From: Burkholderia ubonensis subsp. mesacidophila
Lineage (GTDB): Bacteria; Pseudomonadota; Gammaproteobacteria; Burkholderiales; Burkholderiaceae
Length of the DNA: 64,000 bases
Direction: 5' to 3'
Assembly: GCF_002097715.1 (NCBI RefSeq)
Contig: NZ_CP020739.1
Location: 496,001 to 560,000, forward strand
Part shown: positions 16,056 to 25,078 of the stretch, in pieces
How the letters are laid out: each line of letters starts with the position of its first letter
How positions within the stretch are numbered: the stretch's first letter is position 1
Position numbers and translations under genes: made by a program
Notes under the pieces: generated by a model
Databases searched by the model: none
What the model saw: only the letters and a program-made list of their open reading frames with translations
What the model was told of the DNA's origin: nothing

Positions 16056-17366
16056 TTATTCGACAGCAACATCCATAGCAGATCCTCGTTCGGTCGCGCG
16101 ATCGGAGAAGGAATGAACCAGGAATTGCCCGCGACGGAGGAGCGCAGCCGCCTGCACGGCGGACGGCGAACAGCACAGGTCATATTTGACCGCGACAGCC
16201 AACGCATGTTGTACCAACCGCAAATCGCCGCCGTTCTTTGCTCGACGGAGGAGGGTGGCGAGCAGCAATGGCGAGACCCGATCCTGTTCATCCGGCGTGA
16301 GCGCGTCGAACTGCCGTCGCCACGAAAGCGTTTCGGCCGCGTCGTCGACGAGATCGATCAGGGCGGCCGCCGCACCCCGATAACGCTGATCCGCGGACAC
16401 GGAATCGGTTGGCGTGCCGCCGCGCCGCAAAGCCAACGAGCACAGGAACCCCATCACATAGTTTGCGTGATATGACGTCACGAGCGCATATTGCCCCTGC
16501 TCGTCACCCGTCAACTTGTCGTATTCGGCCGCAACGAAGTTATAGCCGGGCAGAAACCCCCGTTCGTCCGCCACAGCGGTGAGCCGCCGAAACGCGAATA
16601 CGGCGGCGGGGCTCCATGGCAGACCGAGCATAGGCCACGTCAGCAGCACCTCCGCCGCGAGATCCAGGTCATCAGTGTCGAGCGCGAACGCAAGCGCGGT
16701 CTCGGCATCGAGGACAATCGCGGACAACTTGCGAGGCAGCCTCGGACGGCGATCACCGAAATCCGTTGCGTACATCAGCGCATGCGTAAACGCATAAACG
16801 TCGAGCCGGCTCGAACCGAACGCGTCGAGCGCACGGCCCAGCATCGATTGAACGAGAAGCGATCGCTCGCCGCGATCGGGCCGATGCGCGACGCCCCACA
16901 AGCGAGCAAGCCACTGCTGTTCCAACTGCCGATGTGGCAGCCGTTCAGGGCCCACCACCGCACCGCCGGCGTGGCACAGCGAAAGCAGATGATCGAGCGT
17001 CGCGTCCGGGTAACCCAGCCGGCCGAGAATGATGTGTGCGACCGCATGTTCCAGCGCCCGCCCCGGATCGACGCATAGTGCGCTCGCCACATGCGCGCTC
17101 CTCGCGAAGCGATTGATCGGGCCGATGACGGCGTCGACGCATTCCGATATTCGCCGATCGTGATTTGCCGCCCCTTTCGCGCATAAAACGAGCATCGCGG
17201 ATTCCGCGACGATCTTGTCGCGGTAGGTTGCCTGAAAACCGGGAGTACCCGGATCGTCTCCGTGCGAGGGGCGCGCCTCTTCGATCGACGCAAGCATCTG
17301 CGTCGCAATATGAAGGGCGTTGAGGACCCGCCCGACCAGGTCGGGCGAGTCCAGTCGATCCGTCAT
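16056..17366 (-). CDS. Unrecognised 436-residue protein
   Basis: I do not recognise this protein. It is cytoplasmic in appearance (no signal peptide or membrane helix), alpha-helical and arginine/alanine rich. Notable segments are ALEHAVAHIILGRLGYPD and AFTHALMYATDFGDRRP, followed by AEVLLTWPMLGLPWSPAAVF. Regularly spaced helices and H-A/H-A-L pairs suggest an all-helical repeat or (alpha/alpha)-barrel-like fold. The ATG giving MTDRLDSPDL has GAGGAG ten bases upstream. A TTG 48 bases further up overlaps the stop of the preceding small gene and would give strict coupling, so the start is uncertain. It lies on the same strand as the left T6SS arm, beyond a 378-bp gap, together with a 77-residue gene. 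Confidence 0.55.
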   Translation of the reverse strand: MTDRLDSPDLVGRVLNALHIATQMLASIEEARPSHGDDPGTPGFQATYRDKIVAESAMLVLCAKGAANHDRRISECVDAVIGPINRFARSAHVASALCVDPGRALEHAVAHIILGRLGYPDATLDHLLSLCHAGGAVVGPERLPHRQLEQQWLARLWGVAHRPDRGERSLLVQSMLGRALDAFGSSRLDVYAFTHALMYATDFGDRRPRLPRKLSAIVLDAETALAFALDTDDLDLAAEVLLTWPMLGLPWSPAAVFAFRRLTAVADERGFLPGYNFVAAEYDKLTGDEQGQYALVTSYHANYVMGFLCSLALRRGGTPTDSVSADQRYRGAAAALIDLVDDAAETLSWRRQFDALTPDEQDRVSPLLLATLLRRAKNGGDLRLVQHALAVAVKYDLCCSPSAVQAAALLRRGQFLVHSFSDRATERGSAMDVAVE

Positions 17367-17410
17367 CCGTGTGGCGCTCCTCGGCGAGGGTGACCGTCCT
17401 CTCGCATCGT

Positions 17411-17644
17411 TCAAGCCTTCAATTCCCGCTCGGATACGCGCTCGATGAATTGCTGTTGATAAGGTTCGGGCGGGATGCAGAAATCGATCAGCCGCCAGTT
17501 GATCACCAGCCCGATCGCGTCGCCGGTGGCGGCCGCTCGAGGGCCAAACTTGGCAATGATGGTTCCCAGCGCGTCAAAGTCGACGGCATTGCTTTCGGTA
17601 AGCGCCCTGACCACTTCCGCCTGCAGCTCGGTTCGCTTCGTCAT
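17411..17644 (-). CDS. Unrecognised 77-residue protein upstream of the 436-residue protein
   Basis: A small protein starting MTKRTELQAEVVRALTESN behind a GGAGGTGATATG-type ribosome-binding site. It is mostly helical, with a hydrophobic centre (GDAIGLVINWRLIDFCIPP) and a charged tail (ERVSERELKA). The centre could be a partly buried helix, not a true membrane span. There is no double-glycine leader or other processing motif. It is separated by at most 44 bases from the unrecognised larger gene and is probably co-transcribed with it. It might be a chaperone, immunity protein or small partner of that gene; nothing in the sequence decides this. Confidence 0.5.
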   Translation of the reverse strand: MTKRTELQAEVVRALTESNAVDFDALGTIIAKFGPRAAATGDAIGLVINWRLIDFCIPPEPYQQQFIERVSERELKA

Positions 17645-18022
17645 ATCACCTCCAATGGTTGCTGATGGTCGATCTCGCGGCGGCAAAAATGCCGAATCAA
17701 ATGTCGCGTAGATAGGAAGTACGAGCGGTTAAGACCGTCTGCAGAGGGTGCCTCTTTCTTCCGCGATGTCGCCACCATGCAATGCATGGAAATTTCCACG
17801 GAAATATTCACTCGACCTGTTCTTATCGTTCTGGCCGACGTTTTATCGACAGAGCAGACGGAATTAAAAATAGGCGATCCATCAACGAATGCAAGCCGAT
17901 TCGAACACGGCGATCGGCCTGACCGCGATCAACCATTTGGAAACGATATTTCAGTAAACCCTTGGCTAAAACACTCCGGAAATTCGCATGCGGTTATCGA
18001 GCCGATTCATGAAACGCTCCAG
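17645..18022. other. 378-bp gap without a convincing gene
   Basis: The stretch is AT-rich from about 17770 to 18010 and separates the DUF4150 end of the T6SS operon from the two unrecognised genes. It contains GGAAATTTCC near 17788-17797 (a 10-bp palindrome) and several A/T-rich hexamers that could serve as a promoter for the minus-strand pair. No clear terminator hairpin is seen. Confidence 0.5.
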
Positions 18023-18406
18023 TCACGAAAGAACGAGCACCTTCAGCTGGCTGGGCGACGTGCCCGCGCCACTGGCATTGCCGGTATTCTGCTGCGTCGG
18101 GTCGGTCATCCGGGTGACCGGCATCCCGGACAGGATCACCTTGCCCGAGCCCTGCGGATTGCGGGACGTCCCTCCCACGGTTCCCGACGAGACGCCGCCC
18201 ATCGCCCCGCCTGCATCGCCGCTCGACGACGGAACGACCGTCGCGGCATTGTGAGCGGGGCCGCCGACCAGAATCACGTTCGGAACGTTCGGCACCGCGC
18301 CGGCCCGCTGCGCCACGTTCTGATAGGGAACCGGCGCGCCCGCCGGCGGCGTCAGGTTGACGCTCATCGCCATGTTCTTGCCGTCCGCGCTCGAATTCGC
18401 AAACAT
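18023..18406 (-). CDS. DUF4150 PAAR-like spike-tip protein
   Basis: A 127-residue protein of the DUF4150 (PAAR-like) family, which caps the VgrG spike of T6SS and helps load effectors. Family features are the PNVPNVILVGGPAHNAATV segment, the glycine/serine-rich centre (GDAGGAMGGVSSGTVGG) and a C-terminal strand SGKVILSGMPVTRMTDPTQQ that would form the beta-stacked tip. There is no C-terminal toxin extension, so it is a structural tip and not a specialised effector. It is the last gene of the left T6SS operon, 12 bases after the DUF3540 gene. Any cargo must therefore come from elsewhere, perhaps the two genes downstream. Confidence 0.78.
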   Translation of the reverse strand: MFANSSADGKNMAMSVNLTPPAGAPVPYQNVAQRAGAVPNVPNVILVGGPAHNAATVVPSSSGDAGGAMGGVSSGTVGGTSRNPQGSGKVILSGMPVTRMTDPTQQNTGNASGAGTSPSQLKVLVLS

Positions 18407-18418
18407 GAATACGTCCTC

Positions 18419-19087
18419 CTAACCGAGATGAATCTGTCCGGCATCGATCTTCGACAACTGCGCGGACGTGATCAACGTGGTGTTCGCATGCAGCCGCATG
18501 GTCCCGGTCGCCGCGTGATCGACATGCGACGCGCGCAGGTGCTCGACGGTTTCCACCGTGCGGAAGCTGCTGCGGCAGGACTGGACGACGCGGTCCATCA
18601 CCATCTCCAGGATCTTGCCGATCAGCCGGACCGTCCCGACCCGACCGTGGAATTCCGCGCTCGTCATCGTCGCCCGCTCGGACGACAACGACGCCTCCTG
18701 CGCCGACATCGCGAGTTGCGCCGTCTTGATCGACACGTGCTCGCCGCTTCGCAGCAGGAGCGCGTCGCGGCTCTTCACGCAGACGTCCCGCGTCGACTCG
18801 AGCACGAGGTCGCCGTCGACGACGATGTGCACGCCGTCCGCGTCCGGACGTTCGAGGATCGCGGTCACGTACGTCACATGCGCGCCTCGCTCGTCCGCTC
18901 GCGAAATCGCGACGCGATCGCCGGGCCGGGGCTCGACAAGGCAACTGAATGCGCGCCGGCAATGCAGCTTCGCGCCGTCGCATGCCGCGACGAACCTTCC
19001 GTCGGGCAGCACGTCGACGATCGTGGCTACCGTTTCCGGCATCACGGGCGAAACGCCGGCGCGCCGTTCTTCGACTGTTGAATACAT
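18419..19087 (-). CDS. DUF3540 T6SS accessory protein
   Basis: A 222-residue protein with the features of DUF3540: an N-terminal OB-like strand set (TVATIVDVLPDGRFVAACDG, then FSCLVEPRPGDRVAIS) and a C-terminal beta-helix-like stretch of short repeated strands (LVLESTRDVCVKSRDALLL, then VSIKTAQLAMSAQEASLSSE). Such repeats resemble the VgrG C-terminal needle, which suggests that the protein adds to or adapts the spike. The family occurs only beside DUF2169, pentapeptide and DUF4150 genes in T6SS clusters; its exact role is not established. It follows the pentapeptide gene on the same strand and precedes the PAAR-like gene. Confidence 0.75.
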   Translation of the reverse strand: MYSTVEERRAGVSPVMPETVATIVDVLPDGRFVAACDGAKLHCRRAFSCLVEPRPGDRVAISRADERGAHVTYVTAILERPDADGVHIVVDGDLVLESTRDVCVKSRDALLLRSGEHVSIKTAQLAMSAQEASLSSERATMTSAEFHGRVGTVRLIGKILEMVMDRVVQSCRSSFRTVETVEHLRASHVDHAATGTMRLHANTTLITSAQLSKIDAGQIHLG

Positions 19088-19127
19088 CTTCCCTCCTTCG
19101 ATTCAAGACGGTTCGAACCCACGCTGC

Positions 19128-20210
19128 CTACCGGTCGTCGCGCTCGCGGCGTTCATCCCGGTGCCGCGACCATGCCTGCGCGTCGGCCAATTCGTGATCG
19201 CGTTCGATCGCGCCGGGATGCACGCGCCACGCGATATCGGGCGAAATCGCCCCATGAAAACCGGTCCGTTCAAAGCTCGCGTCGTCGAATTCGGCCCCGG
19301 TCAGGTTCGCGTAAGAGAAATCGGCCCCCTCGAGACTCGTCCGCGAAAAGCGCGTGCCGTTGCATTGCGCGTGCTGAAGCACGGCCCGGTCCAGTTTCGA
19401 GCCGCTGAAATCGACGTGACGGATATTCGCCTGAACCCAGATGCTGTCGCGAAACGCGGCGTCGCGACAGGCCGCGCCCTGCCCGTCGGCCTCGTAGAAA
19501 ATGCTGTACGGCGCGTCGACGCCGTCGAGCCGCGCCCCCGACAGCTTCGCGCCGTGGAAATTGCAGTACGCCAGATTGGCGGCGGTGAAATCCGCATCGC
19601 GCAGATCCGCGCGGACGAACTGGCAGCGATGCATCCGCTGCCCGCGCATCTTCTGGCCGACCAGACTGGATTCGGCGAAGACGGTGTCGTGGAAGGTCGC
19701 ATCGGTCAGGCGCAATTGCGTCAGGTCGAGCTGGTAGAAGACCACCTTGCGCACTTCGGCCCGCGTGAAATCGGCGCCCGCGAGCCGCGTCTCGCAGAAC
19801 ACGGCGGCCTCGATCCGCCCGTCGTGAAACCGGCAATCGCTCAGGTCGCTCCTGATGCAGCTGAAGCCGTCCGCGTGCGCGCCGCTGAAATCCGTGCCGG
19901 CGGCCTGCGTCGCATTCATCACACAGCCGTTCAGATTGCCTTGCGCGACGCTGACGTCGTCAAGGCTGCATTGCTCGAATACGCATTTCGACAGGTCCGC
20001 CTGCGTCAGGTCGACGCGTTGAAACCGGCATCCGTTGAACACGGCGTCGACGAACCGCGCGTGTGTCATGCCGGTATTGACGAAGCTGACGCGCTCGAAC
20101 ACGCCTCCAGAGAAATCCAGCGCGTCATAGTGCTCCGAATCGATCACGAGATCCCGGATGACCTGCCCCTGACGGATCGCTTCATGCAGCTGTGCTGCGC
20201 TCGTTCTCAT
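19128..20210 (-). CDS. Pentapeptide-repeat protein of the T6SS cluster
   Basis: A 360-residue protein made almost wholly of pentapeptide repeats of the A-(D/N)-L/F-x-x type, for example FSGAHADGFSCIRSDLSDCRF, LAGADFTRAEV and ADLRDADFTAANLAYCNFHG. These fold into a right-handed quadrilateral beta-helix. An N-terminal helix (MRTSAAQLHEAIRQGQVIRD) precedes the repeats and the C-terminus is charged (RHRDERRERDDR). It probably acts as a scaffold or adaptor at the spike tip. The ATG overlaps the stop of the DUF2169 gene (ATGA), so the two are translationally coupled. The longer open frame upstream is only the antisense-like overlap with that gene. Confidence 0.83.
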   Translation of the reverse strand: MRTSAAQLHEAIRQGQVIRDLVIDSEHYDALDFSGGVFERVSFVNTGMTHARFVDAVFNGCRFQRVDLTQADLSKCVFEQCSLDDVSVAQGNLNGCVMNATQAAGTDFSGAHADGFSCIRSDLSDCRFHDGRIEAAVFCETRLAGADFTRAEVRKVVFYQLDLTQLRLTDATFHDTVFAESSLVGQKMRGQRMHRCQFVRADLRDADFTAANLAYCNFHGAKLSGARLDGVDAPYSIFYEADGQGAACRDAAFRDSIWVQANIRHVDFSGSKLDRAVLQHAQCNGTRFSRTSLEGADFSYANLTGAEFDDASFERTGFHGAISPDIAWRVHPGAIERDHELADAQAWSRHRDERRERDDR

Positions 20211-22669
20211 TTGCGTGGCTCCGCCATTGGGTACCGCATGGCCTTGTTGAGGTAAGCATCTTCCCAGCGCGTGTCGTCGTCGGTCAGGATCTGCGCGAGG
20301 TTCGCGCGAAACAGGTTGGCCCGGCGCAGGTCGGCGCCGTCCAGCGTCGCCCGCCGCATGAATGCGCCGATGAGGTCGGCGTCGCGAAGGTCGGCTTGCG
20401 TGAAATCGGTTCGCACGAGATTGCCTCCTTCCACCTTCGCGCCGCGCAGTTGGGCGGCGCTCAGGCATGCGTCGGTGAAGTCGCAGTTGCTGATGTGCGC
20501 GCCGCTGAAATCCGCGCCGCCGAGATGCGTTTCGCGGAAATTGACTTCATTCAGCATCGCGCACGAGAAATCGGCGCCGCCGATATCGCAGCGCTGGATG
20601 AAGCAGGCCTTGACCACGCTCGCGCGATCGAAGCGAAGCTGGCCTTTCGCCTGCGTGTCGACGATCCCGAATCCTTCGATATCGGCGGACGTAAACCGAA
20701 CGTCGACGATGGAACAATTCATCAGCAGCATCTTGCGAATCGTCGCACTCGAGAAATTCACATCGTCGAAAGACTGCTCGATGAAAATCAGGTTGCGCAG
20801 CGTCGCGTGACTGAAATCGACGGCGTGGAATCGGCATTCGCTGAATCGCGTGTTGTCCAGCACGCCGCCGCTCAATCTGCAATCGTGCAACTGAACGCGC
20901 TCGACGATGCAATCGCTCAGGTTGGCCCCGGCGAAATCCGTCTGGTCGCACGCTGCGAGCGACAGGTTTGCGCCTTTCAGGTCCGCATTGCAGAACGTCG
21001 CCCGGCTCAGGTCGGCGCGTACCAGCACGGCATGATTCAACGCCGCGCTCGTCAGATCGGTGTCGCTCAGATTGGCGTTCTCCAGCATCGCGCCGGAAAG
21101 CTTCGCGCCGCGCAGGTCCATCCCGGAAAGATCGACGCCGGTGAGATCGGCGCCTTCCAGCGATTGTCCTGTAGCGATAGCCGCGGCGACGCGTTCGCGA
21201 TGTGATCGCGACGCGGCCGTGCTCAACCGCTCCGGCGCTTCCTGATGATGCGCGGATTGCAGGTATAGCTTGCGCAGGCTTTCATCCGCGTCGTGTTGCA
21301 TTTGCTGCATGCGCGAACGGTTGGCCGATCCGGCTCCATCATCCGGCACGGCGATGCGCTCCGGCGGACCGCGCCGCGCCGCCTTTTCGATTGCTTCGTT
21401 CGCCGAATCTTCCTCTCGCATTTTTTCCAGATGGGCGCGCTGCGCTTCAGCCTCCGCCTCCTGACGCTCGACGAACTCGATCAGTTGGTCAGGACGCGGT
21501 TCCTCGATCTGGCGGGCCTCCGGGAAAGCACTCAACTTGTCCTTCAGGATCTGCTGCCTCACGCTTTGCGACGCCGCGCCGGACATCCCCGGGAATCCGG
21601 GCGACAGATAACGCTCGGGCAGCAGATCCTGATCGCGCAGCGCATAGAGCGCGGCCTTCTCATGCCGGGTTCGCCAGTCGATTACTTGGCGATACCAGTC
21701 GGCCGGCCTCGGCTGCCCGCTCGCATCCGCGCCGAACAGCAGTGCCTCCACGTCGCTCGCGTCGAATTCCCGGACCGTCGTGACGCCGTGGTAGATCATC
21801 AGCACGCGTTCGCGGTGAGGGATGAACCATGCGGTCGTCAGGCGCAGCGGGATTTCCTCGGGCGTGTCGCTGCCCGCGCGCACGATGAACGAGCGCGCGC
21901 GCAGCGCCGGCAGGCGGCCGGTCAGCAACGCATGGTCGGGATGCAGGTGCGCCAGTTCGTAGGCCGCGCCGTCGGGCCATTCGGCCTGCTCGATCCATTG
22001 CTGATCGACCGGCGCAATGTTGAAGTAGCGCGGATCGAGCGAGCGCGGAAAGCCCGGGAAATCCTCCTCCAGCCATTGCCGGTCGGGTTCGCCGTACAGG
22101 CTCGCGCGCTGCGGCCACGCGGCGTCGACCGGGCAGAAGCCCGCCGGCGCGGGGCGCTGGTCGCGGAAGCGCATCGGGTCGTGCGGAGATTCGATGTTCG
22201 GCAGGGGATGCACGTCTTCGCCGGTCGTCGCGATGCCCCGGCCGCGCGGATTGTCGGCGTAGCCCGCGCCGCCGTAGGCGAGATCCCAGTCGAGCTTCAG
22301 GCGCTCGAACGGTTGCGGCGCGGTGATGCGCGAGCCGTCCCATTGCCGGTCGCCGGATACCCGCAGCCGCTTCTCGACGCCGTTGAGATGGACACCGACC
22401 TCGCATGCCCCACTGCCGCGCGCGTAGGCGTATTTGCCGTATGCGTAGCCGGAGACGAGAAATTCCGGATGCGCTTTCGGCAACGCCATGTCGAGCGTGT
22501 AGTCGCCCAGCTCCTCGCCGGCCAGACTCCAGAGCTCCGTGTCCATCAGCAATTGCGGAGCGTCGCCCAACGTCGCGACCATCATCGCCGCGATGCCGAG
22601 ACGCTCTTCGCCGTGCATCCGGTAGAGGCGCGTCAGCGGGCTGATCCTGAGTGGTTTGATGATTTTCAT
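20207..22669 (-). CDS. DUF2169 adaptor fused to pentapeptide repeats
   Basis: An 820-residue protein. Residues 1 to about 330 form the DUF2169 domain (LTRLYRMHGEERLGIAAMM, then LAYGGAGYADNPRGRG), known as a T6SS adaptor that helps mount PAAR-like proteins on VgrG. A charged helical linker follows (about 390-490, rich in E, R, Q and A, coiled-coil-like). Residues from about 510 to 800 are pentapeptide repeats (GADLTGVDLSGMDLRGAKL, then ADLRDADLIGAFMRRATLDG). Fusion of the two modules in one chain is a notable feature, since many clusters encode them separately. The gene starts 31 bases after vgrG ends and shares ATGA with the next pentapeptide gene. Confidence 0.85.
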   Translation of the reverse strand: MKIIKPLRISPLTRLYRMHGEERLGIAAMMVATLGDAPQLLMDTELWSLAGEELGDYTLDMALPKAHPEFLVSGYAYGKYAYARGSGACEVGVHLNGVEKRLRVSGDRQWDGSRITAPQPFERLKLDWDLAYGGAGYADNPRGRGIATTGEDVHPLPNIESPHDPMRFRDQRPAPAGFCPVDAAWPQRASLYGEPDRQWLEEDFPGFPRSLDPRYFNIAPVDQQWIEQAEWPDGAAYELAHLHPDHALLTGRLPALRARSFIVRAGSDTPEEIPLRLTTAWFIPHRERVLMIYHGVTTVREFDASDVEALLFGADASGQPRPADWYRQVIDWRTRHEKAALYALRDQDLLPERYLSPGFPGMSGAASQSVRQQILKDKLSAFPEARQIEEPRPDQLIEFVERQEAEAEAQRAHLEKMREEDSANEAIEKAARRGPPERIAVPDDGAGSANRSRMQQMQHDADESLRKLYLQSAHHQEAPERLSTAASRSHRERVAAAIATGQSLEGADLTGVDLSGMDLRGAKLSGAMLENANLSDTDLTSAALNHAVLVRADLSRATFCNADLKGANLSLAACDQTDFAGANLSDCIVERVQLHDCRLSGGVLDNTRFSECRFHAVDFSHATLRNLIFIEQSFDDVNFSSATIRKMLLMNCSIVDVRFTSADIEGFGIVDTQAKGQLRFDRASVVKACFIQRCDIGGADFSCAMLNEVNFRETHLGGADFSGAHISNCDFTDACLSAAQLRGAKVEGGNLVRTDFTQADLRDADLIGAFMRRATLDGADLRRANLFRANLAQILTDDDTRWEDAYLNKAMRYPMAEPRK

Positions 22670-22700
22670 TCGATATCCCGATTTTATTCAGGAGTCTCGG

Positions 22701-25007
22701 TCAATAAACAATTTCGATTCCTTTGATGTTGGTTATCTTGCACTTCTTCGCTGTTGATATCGCGACACCGGTATCAGCGACGCTTACACCAGTCTCCGAG
22801 ATGCTTGCGCCAGTCGCCGAAATACCGCAGCCCTTCGTGTCGACACTCGTTCCCGTATGACTCGTGCTGAATCCGGTGAGACCGACAGACAAGCCGTTCA
22901 ACGAAACGCTGTTCGCGTTTTTCGAGAAGCTGATTCCGTTGACTTCCGAGCGTGTGTTTCCACTCGTGATCGCCGTGTTGTTCCCAACGACTACGTTGAG
23001 GCCGTCGCCGTACCGCACGGACGTTGCGGTGCCTTGCACGGTGCTGTTGGTCGCCGCCGTCTTGCTCGCGAGTGCAGCCGCGATGCTTTGAAGCACCTGC
23101 GCAACATTCGCGGCGAGCACCTGTCCCACGCTTTGTAACTGACGCTGCTGCTTCAACGGCTGATATTGCTGCTGTCGTTGTTGCTGTTGCTGTTGCTGTT
23201 GCTGTTGGCGCTGCTGCTGTTGCTGAGCCGGCCCTTGCCCGGGAACGGCAGAAGACGGCACGCTCCCCTGCCGAAACAGCGCAATCAACCGATCCAGCGG
23301 CGACCGCGTGGACGACACCGGCGGCAACTCCAGCCCCACCAGCGTCAGATGCTTGCCCCCGACCGCGGTCGTCGCATCCCTTTCCACCGACACGTCGAAA
23401 TTGCGCTGCGCATGCAGCTTGACCTGCTCTTCACCGGGCTTGTCCTCGAAACGCAGCATGTTCGCCTGCTCGCCGCTGCCGGCGGGCGTGCGGCTCAGCA
23501 TCCCGCTTTGCGTCGCGTGATCCGGCAGCGGCCACGGCGGCATGTGCAGCGCGTTGAACACCTGCCCGGTCACGATCGGCCGGTCCGGGTCGCCGTTCTC
23601 GAAATCGACGATCACCTCCGACCCCACCCGCGGGATATGGATGCCGCCGAAGCTGTTCCCCGCCCACGCATACGACACCCGCACCCAGCACGACGCGTTC
23701 TGGTCGCGCACCGGCGAGCGGTCCCAGTGGAACTTCAGCTTCACGCGCCCGTACTGGTCCGTCCAGATGTCCTGCCCCTGCGGCCCGGTCACGACCGCCG
23801 TCTGCGGCCCGCGCGTGCGCGGCCGCGGCACCGTGCGCGGCGGCCGGAACACCGTGGTCGCGGGCTGCACGACGAACGACGTGCCGATCCGGAATTCGCC
23901 CTGCCCCGTCGCGCCGACCGTTTCCACCGCTTCGAACGACGCGCCGAGCACCAGGTACTCACAGTTCGCGCCGCCATGCGGATAGCCCTCCAGCGTGAAC
24001 GTCGTGCCGCACACGACGTCGCGCACGTTGCCGCCGCCCGACGCGCGCTCCCCTTGCGCACGCACTTCCTCCATCCGCACCCGCGCGAAATGATCGCCGT
24101 GCGCCGGGTCCGCATAGTCGCCCGGCCATTCGTAGCGCTCGAGCCCGTTGTGCGCGGTGTCCTGCGGCAGCGCATTCTCGACGCCGAGCCGCGCGTTCGG
24201 CTTCTCGAAATCGAAGTCGTTCGTGGTCCAGCGGCCGGACTGGATGCGCTCCGTCGTGTTGAACGCGTCGACATGCTCCATGTCGATCTTGTGCCCGGGC
24301 GGGTAGTACCGCAGCGTGCGGTACGCGGCGCTGTCGACGGGCTTGTGCGCGCCCAGGTGATCGACGAGCACCATCCGGTGCACCTTGTTCGAGTGCTCGA
24401 AGAACCAGTAGATGCCGTGCTCCTGCATCAGCCGCTGGATGAACGCGAAATCCGTCTCGCCGTACTGCACCTGGTAGACGAGCTTCGGATACCGGCCGCT
24501 CAGCCGCTTGTCATAGGAATACGAATACGCTTTCAGCACCTCGTCGATGATCTCGTCGACGGTCTTGTTCTGGAAGATCCGGTAGTCCGAGCGCTGGTCG
24601 GCGAGGTAGATCCACGGCTGCATCGTCAGGCGGTAACGGCACTGGCGGTTCAACTGCCCTTCGAAGCTCGCGCCGGTCACGATGCCGCTGATCTCGCGCT
24701 TGCCCTGCCCGATATGGGCAGCACCGGAGATTCCCGGCATCCCGGGCACGAACGAGCCCATGCCGTCGAGCTGCACGGTCACGGTCAGCGCCTTGCCGAT
24801 CATCGCCTTCAGGTCGAGGTTGGCGGCCTGCTCTTCCGGCATCGTCAGGTCCGGCGGGGTCAGGCAGTCGAGCGTGTACGCGTAGATCTCCGACAACGCT
24901 TCGTTGCCGTGGATCGCGCCCAGCTGCAGCGCGGGTTCGCCGACGGGCGTCGTCGGCAGCGCGGGACCGCCGACCATCACGGTGCGTGCGGCAGGAACAT
25001 TCGGCAT
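22701..25007 (-). CDS. vgrG: VgrG/TssI spike protein with glutamine-rich insert
   Basis: A 768-residue VgrG. The gp27-like N-terminal part includes EIYAYTLDCLTPPDL and GETDFAFIQRLMQEHGIYWF. The gp5-like OB domain contains TDQYGRVKLKFHWDR, SYAWAGNSFGGIHIPRVGSEV and IVDFENGDPDRPIVTGQVFN. After about residue 580 comes a glutamine-rich segment, and then a C-terminal region with regular T-G/S strands (SATGASISETGVSVADTG) that probably forms the beta-helical needle. There is no extra enzymatic domain. The gene lies between tssA and the DUF2169 adaptor, which fits delivery of the DUF4150-type tip. Confidence 0.92.
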   Translation of the reverse strand: MPNVPAARTVMVGGPALPTTPVGEPALQLGAIHGNEALSEIYAYTLDCLTPPDLTMPEEQAANLDLKAMIGKALTVTVQLDGMGSFVPGMPGISGAAHIGQGKREISGIVTGASFEGQLNRQCRYRLTMQPWIYLADQRSDYRIFQNKTVDEIIDEVLKAYSYSYDKRLSGRYPKLVYQVQYGETDFAFIQRLMQEHGIYWFFEHSNKVHRMVLVDHLGAHKPVDSAAYRTLRYYPPGHKIDMEHVDAFNTTERIQSGRWTTNDFDFEKPNARLGVENALPQDTAHNGLERYEWPGDYADPAHGDHFARVRMEEVRAQGERASGGGNVRDVVCGTTFTLEGYPHGGANCEYLVLGASFEAVETVGATGQGEFRIGTSFVVQPATTVFRPPRTVPRPRTRGPQTAVVTGPQGQDIWTDQYGRVKLKFHWDRSPVRDQNASCWVRVSYAWAGNSFGGIHIPRVGSEVIVDFENGDPDRPIVTGQVFNALHMPPWPLPDHATQSGMLSRTPAGSGEQANMLRFEDKPGEEQVKLHAQRNFDVSVERDATTAVGGKHLTLVGLELPPVSSTRSPLDRLIALFRQGSVPSSAVPGQGPAQQQQQRQQQQQQQQQQRQQQYQPLKQQRQLQSVGQVLAANVAQVLQSIAAALASKTAATNSTVQGTATSVRYGDGLNVVVGNNTAITSGNTRSEVNGISFSKNANSVSLNGLSVGLTGFSTSHTGTSVDTKGCGISATGASISETGVSVADTGVAISTAKKCKITNIKGIEIVY
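23160..23242 (-). repeat. CAG/CAA-rich low-complexity tract in vgrG
   Basis: On the coding strand the tract is made of near-uniform CAA and CAG codons (a TTGCTG-type hexanucleotide repeat on the plus strand), giving a run of about 25 glutamines broken by arginine and tyrosine. Repeat-length change by multiples of three or six would lengthen or shorten the linker without breaking the frame. It lies between the gp5-like part and the C-terminal needle. Confidence 0.8.
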
Positions 25008-25078
25008 GACGGAATCCCTCCAGAAACGGTATCAAGCGGTGAAGCGCGCCGAAATGCGCGCGGCGTATCCCAGTGCTG

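Noticed and set aside
15876..16475. Plus-strand open frame crossing the 3' end of the 436-residue gene
   Set aside because: It has no domain, starts inside the HTH-cupin promoter region, and most of it is antisense to the better-supported minus-strand gene.
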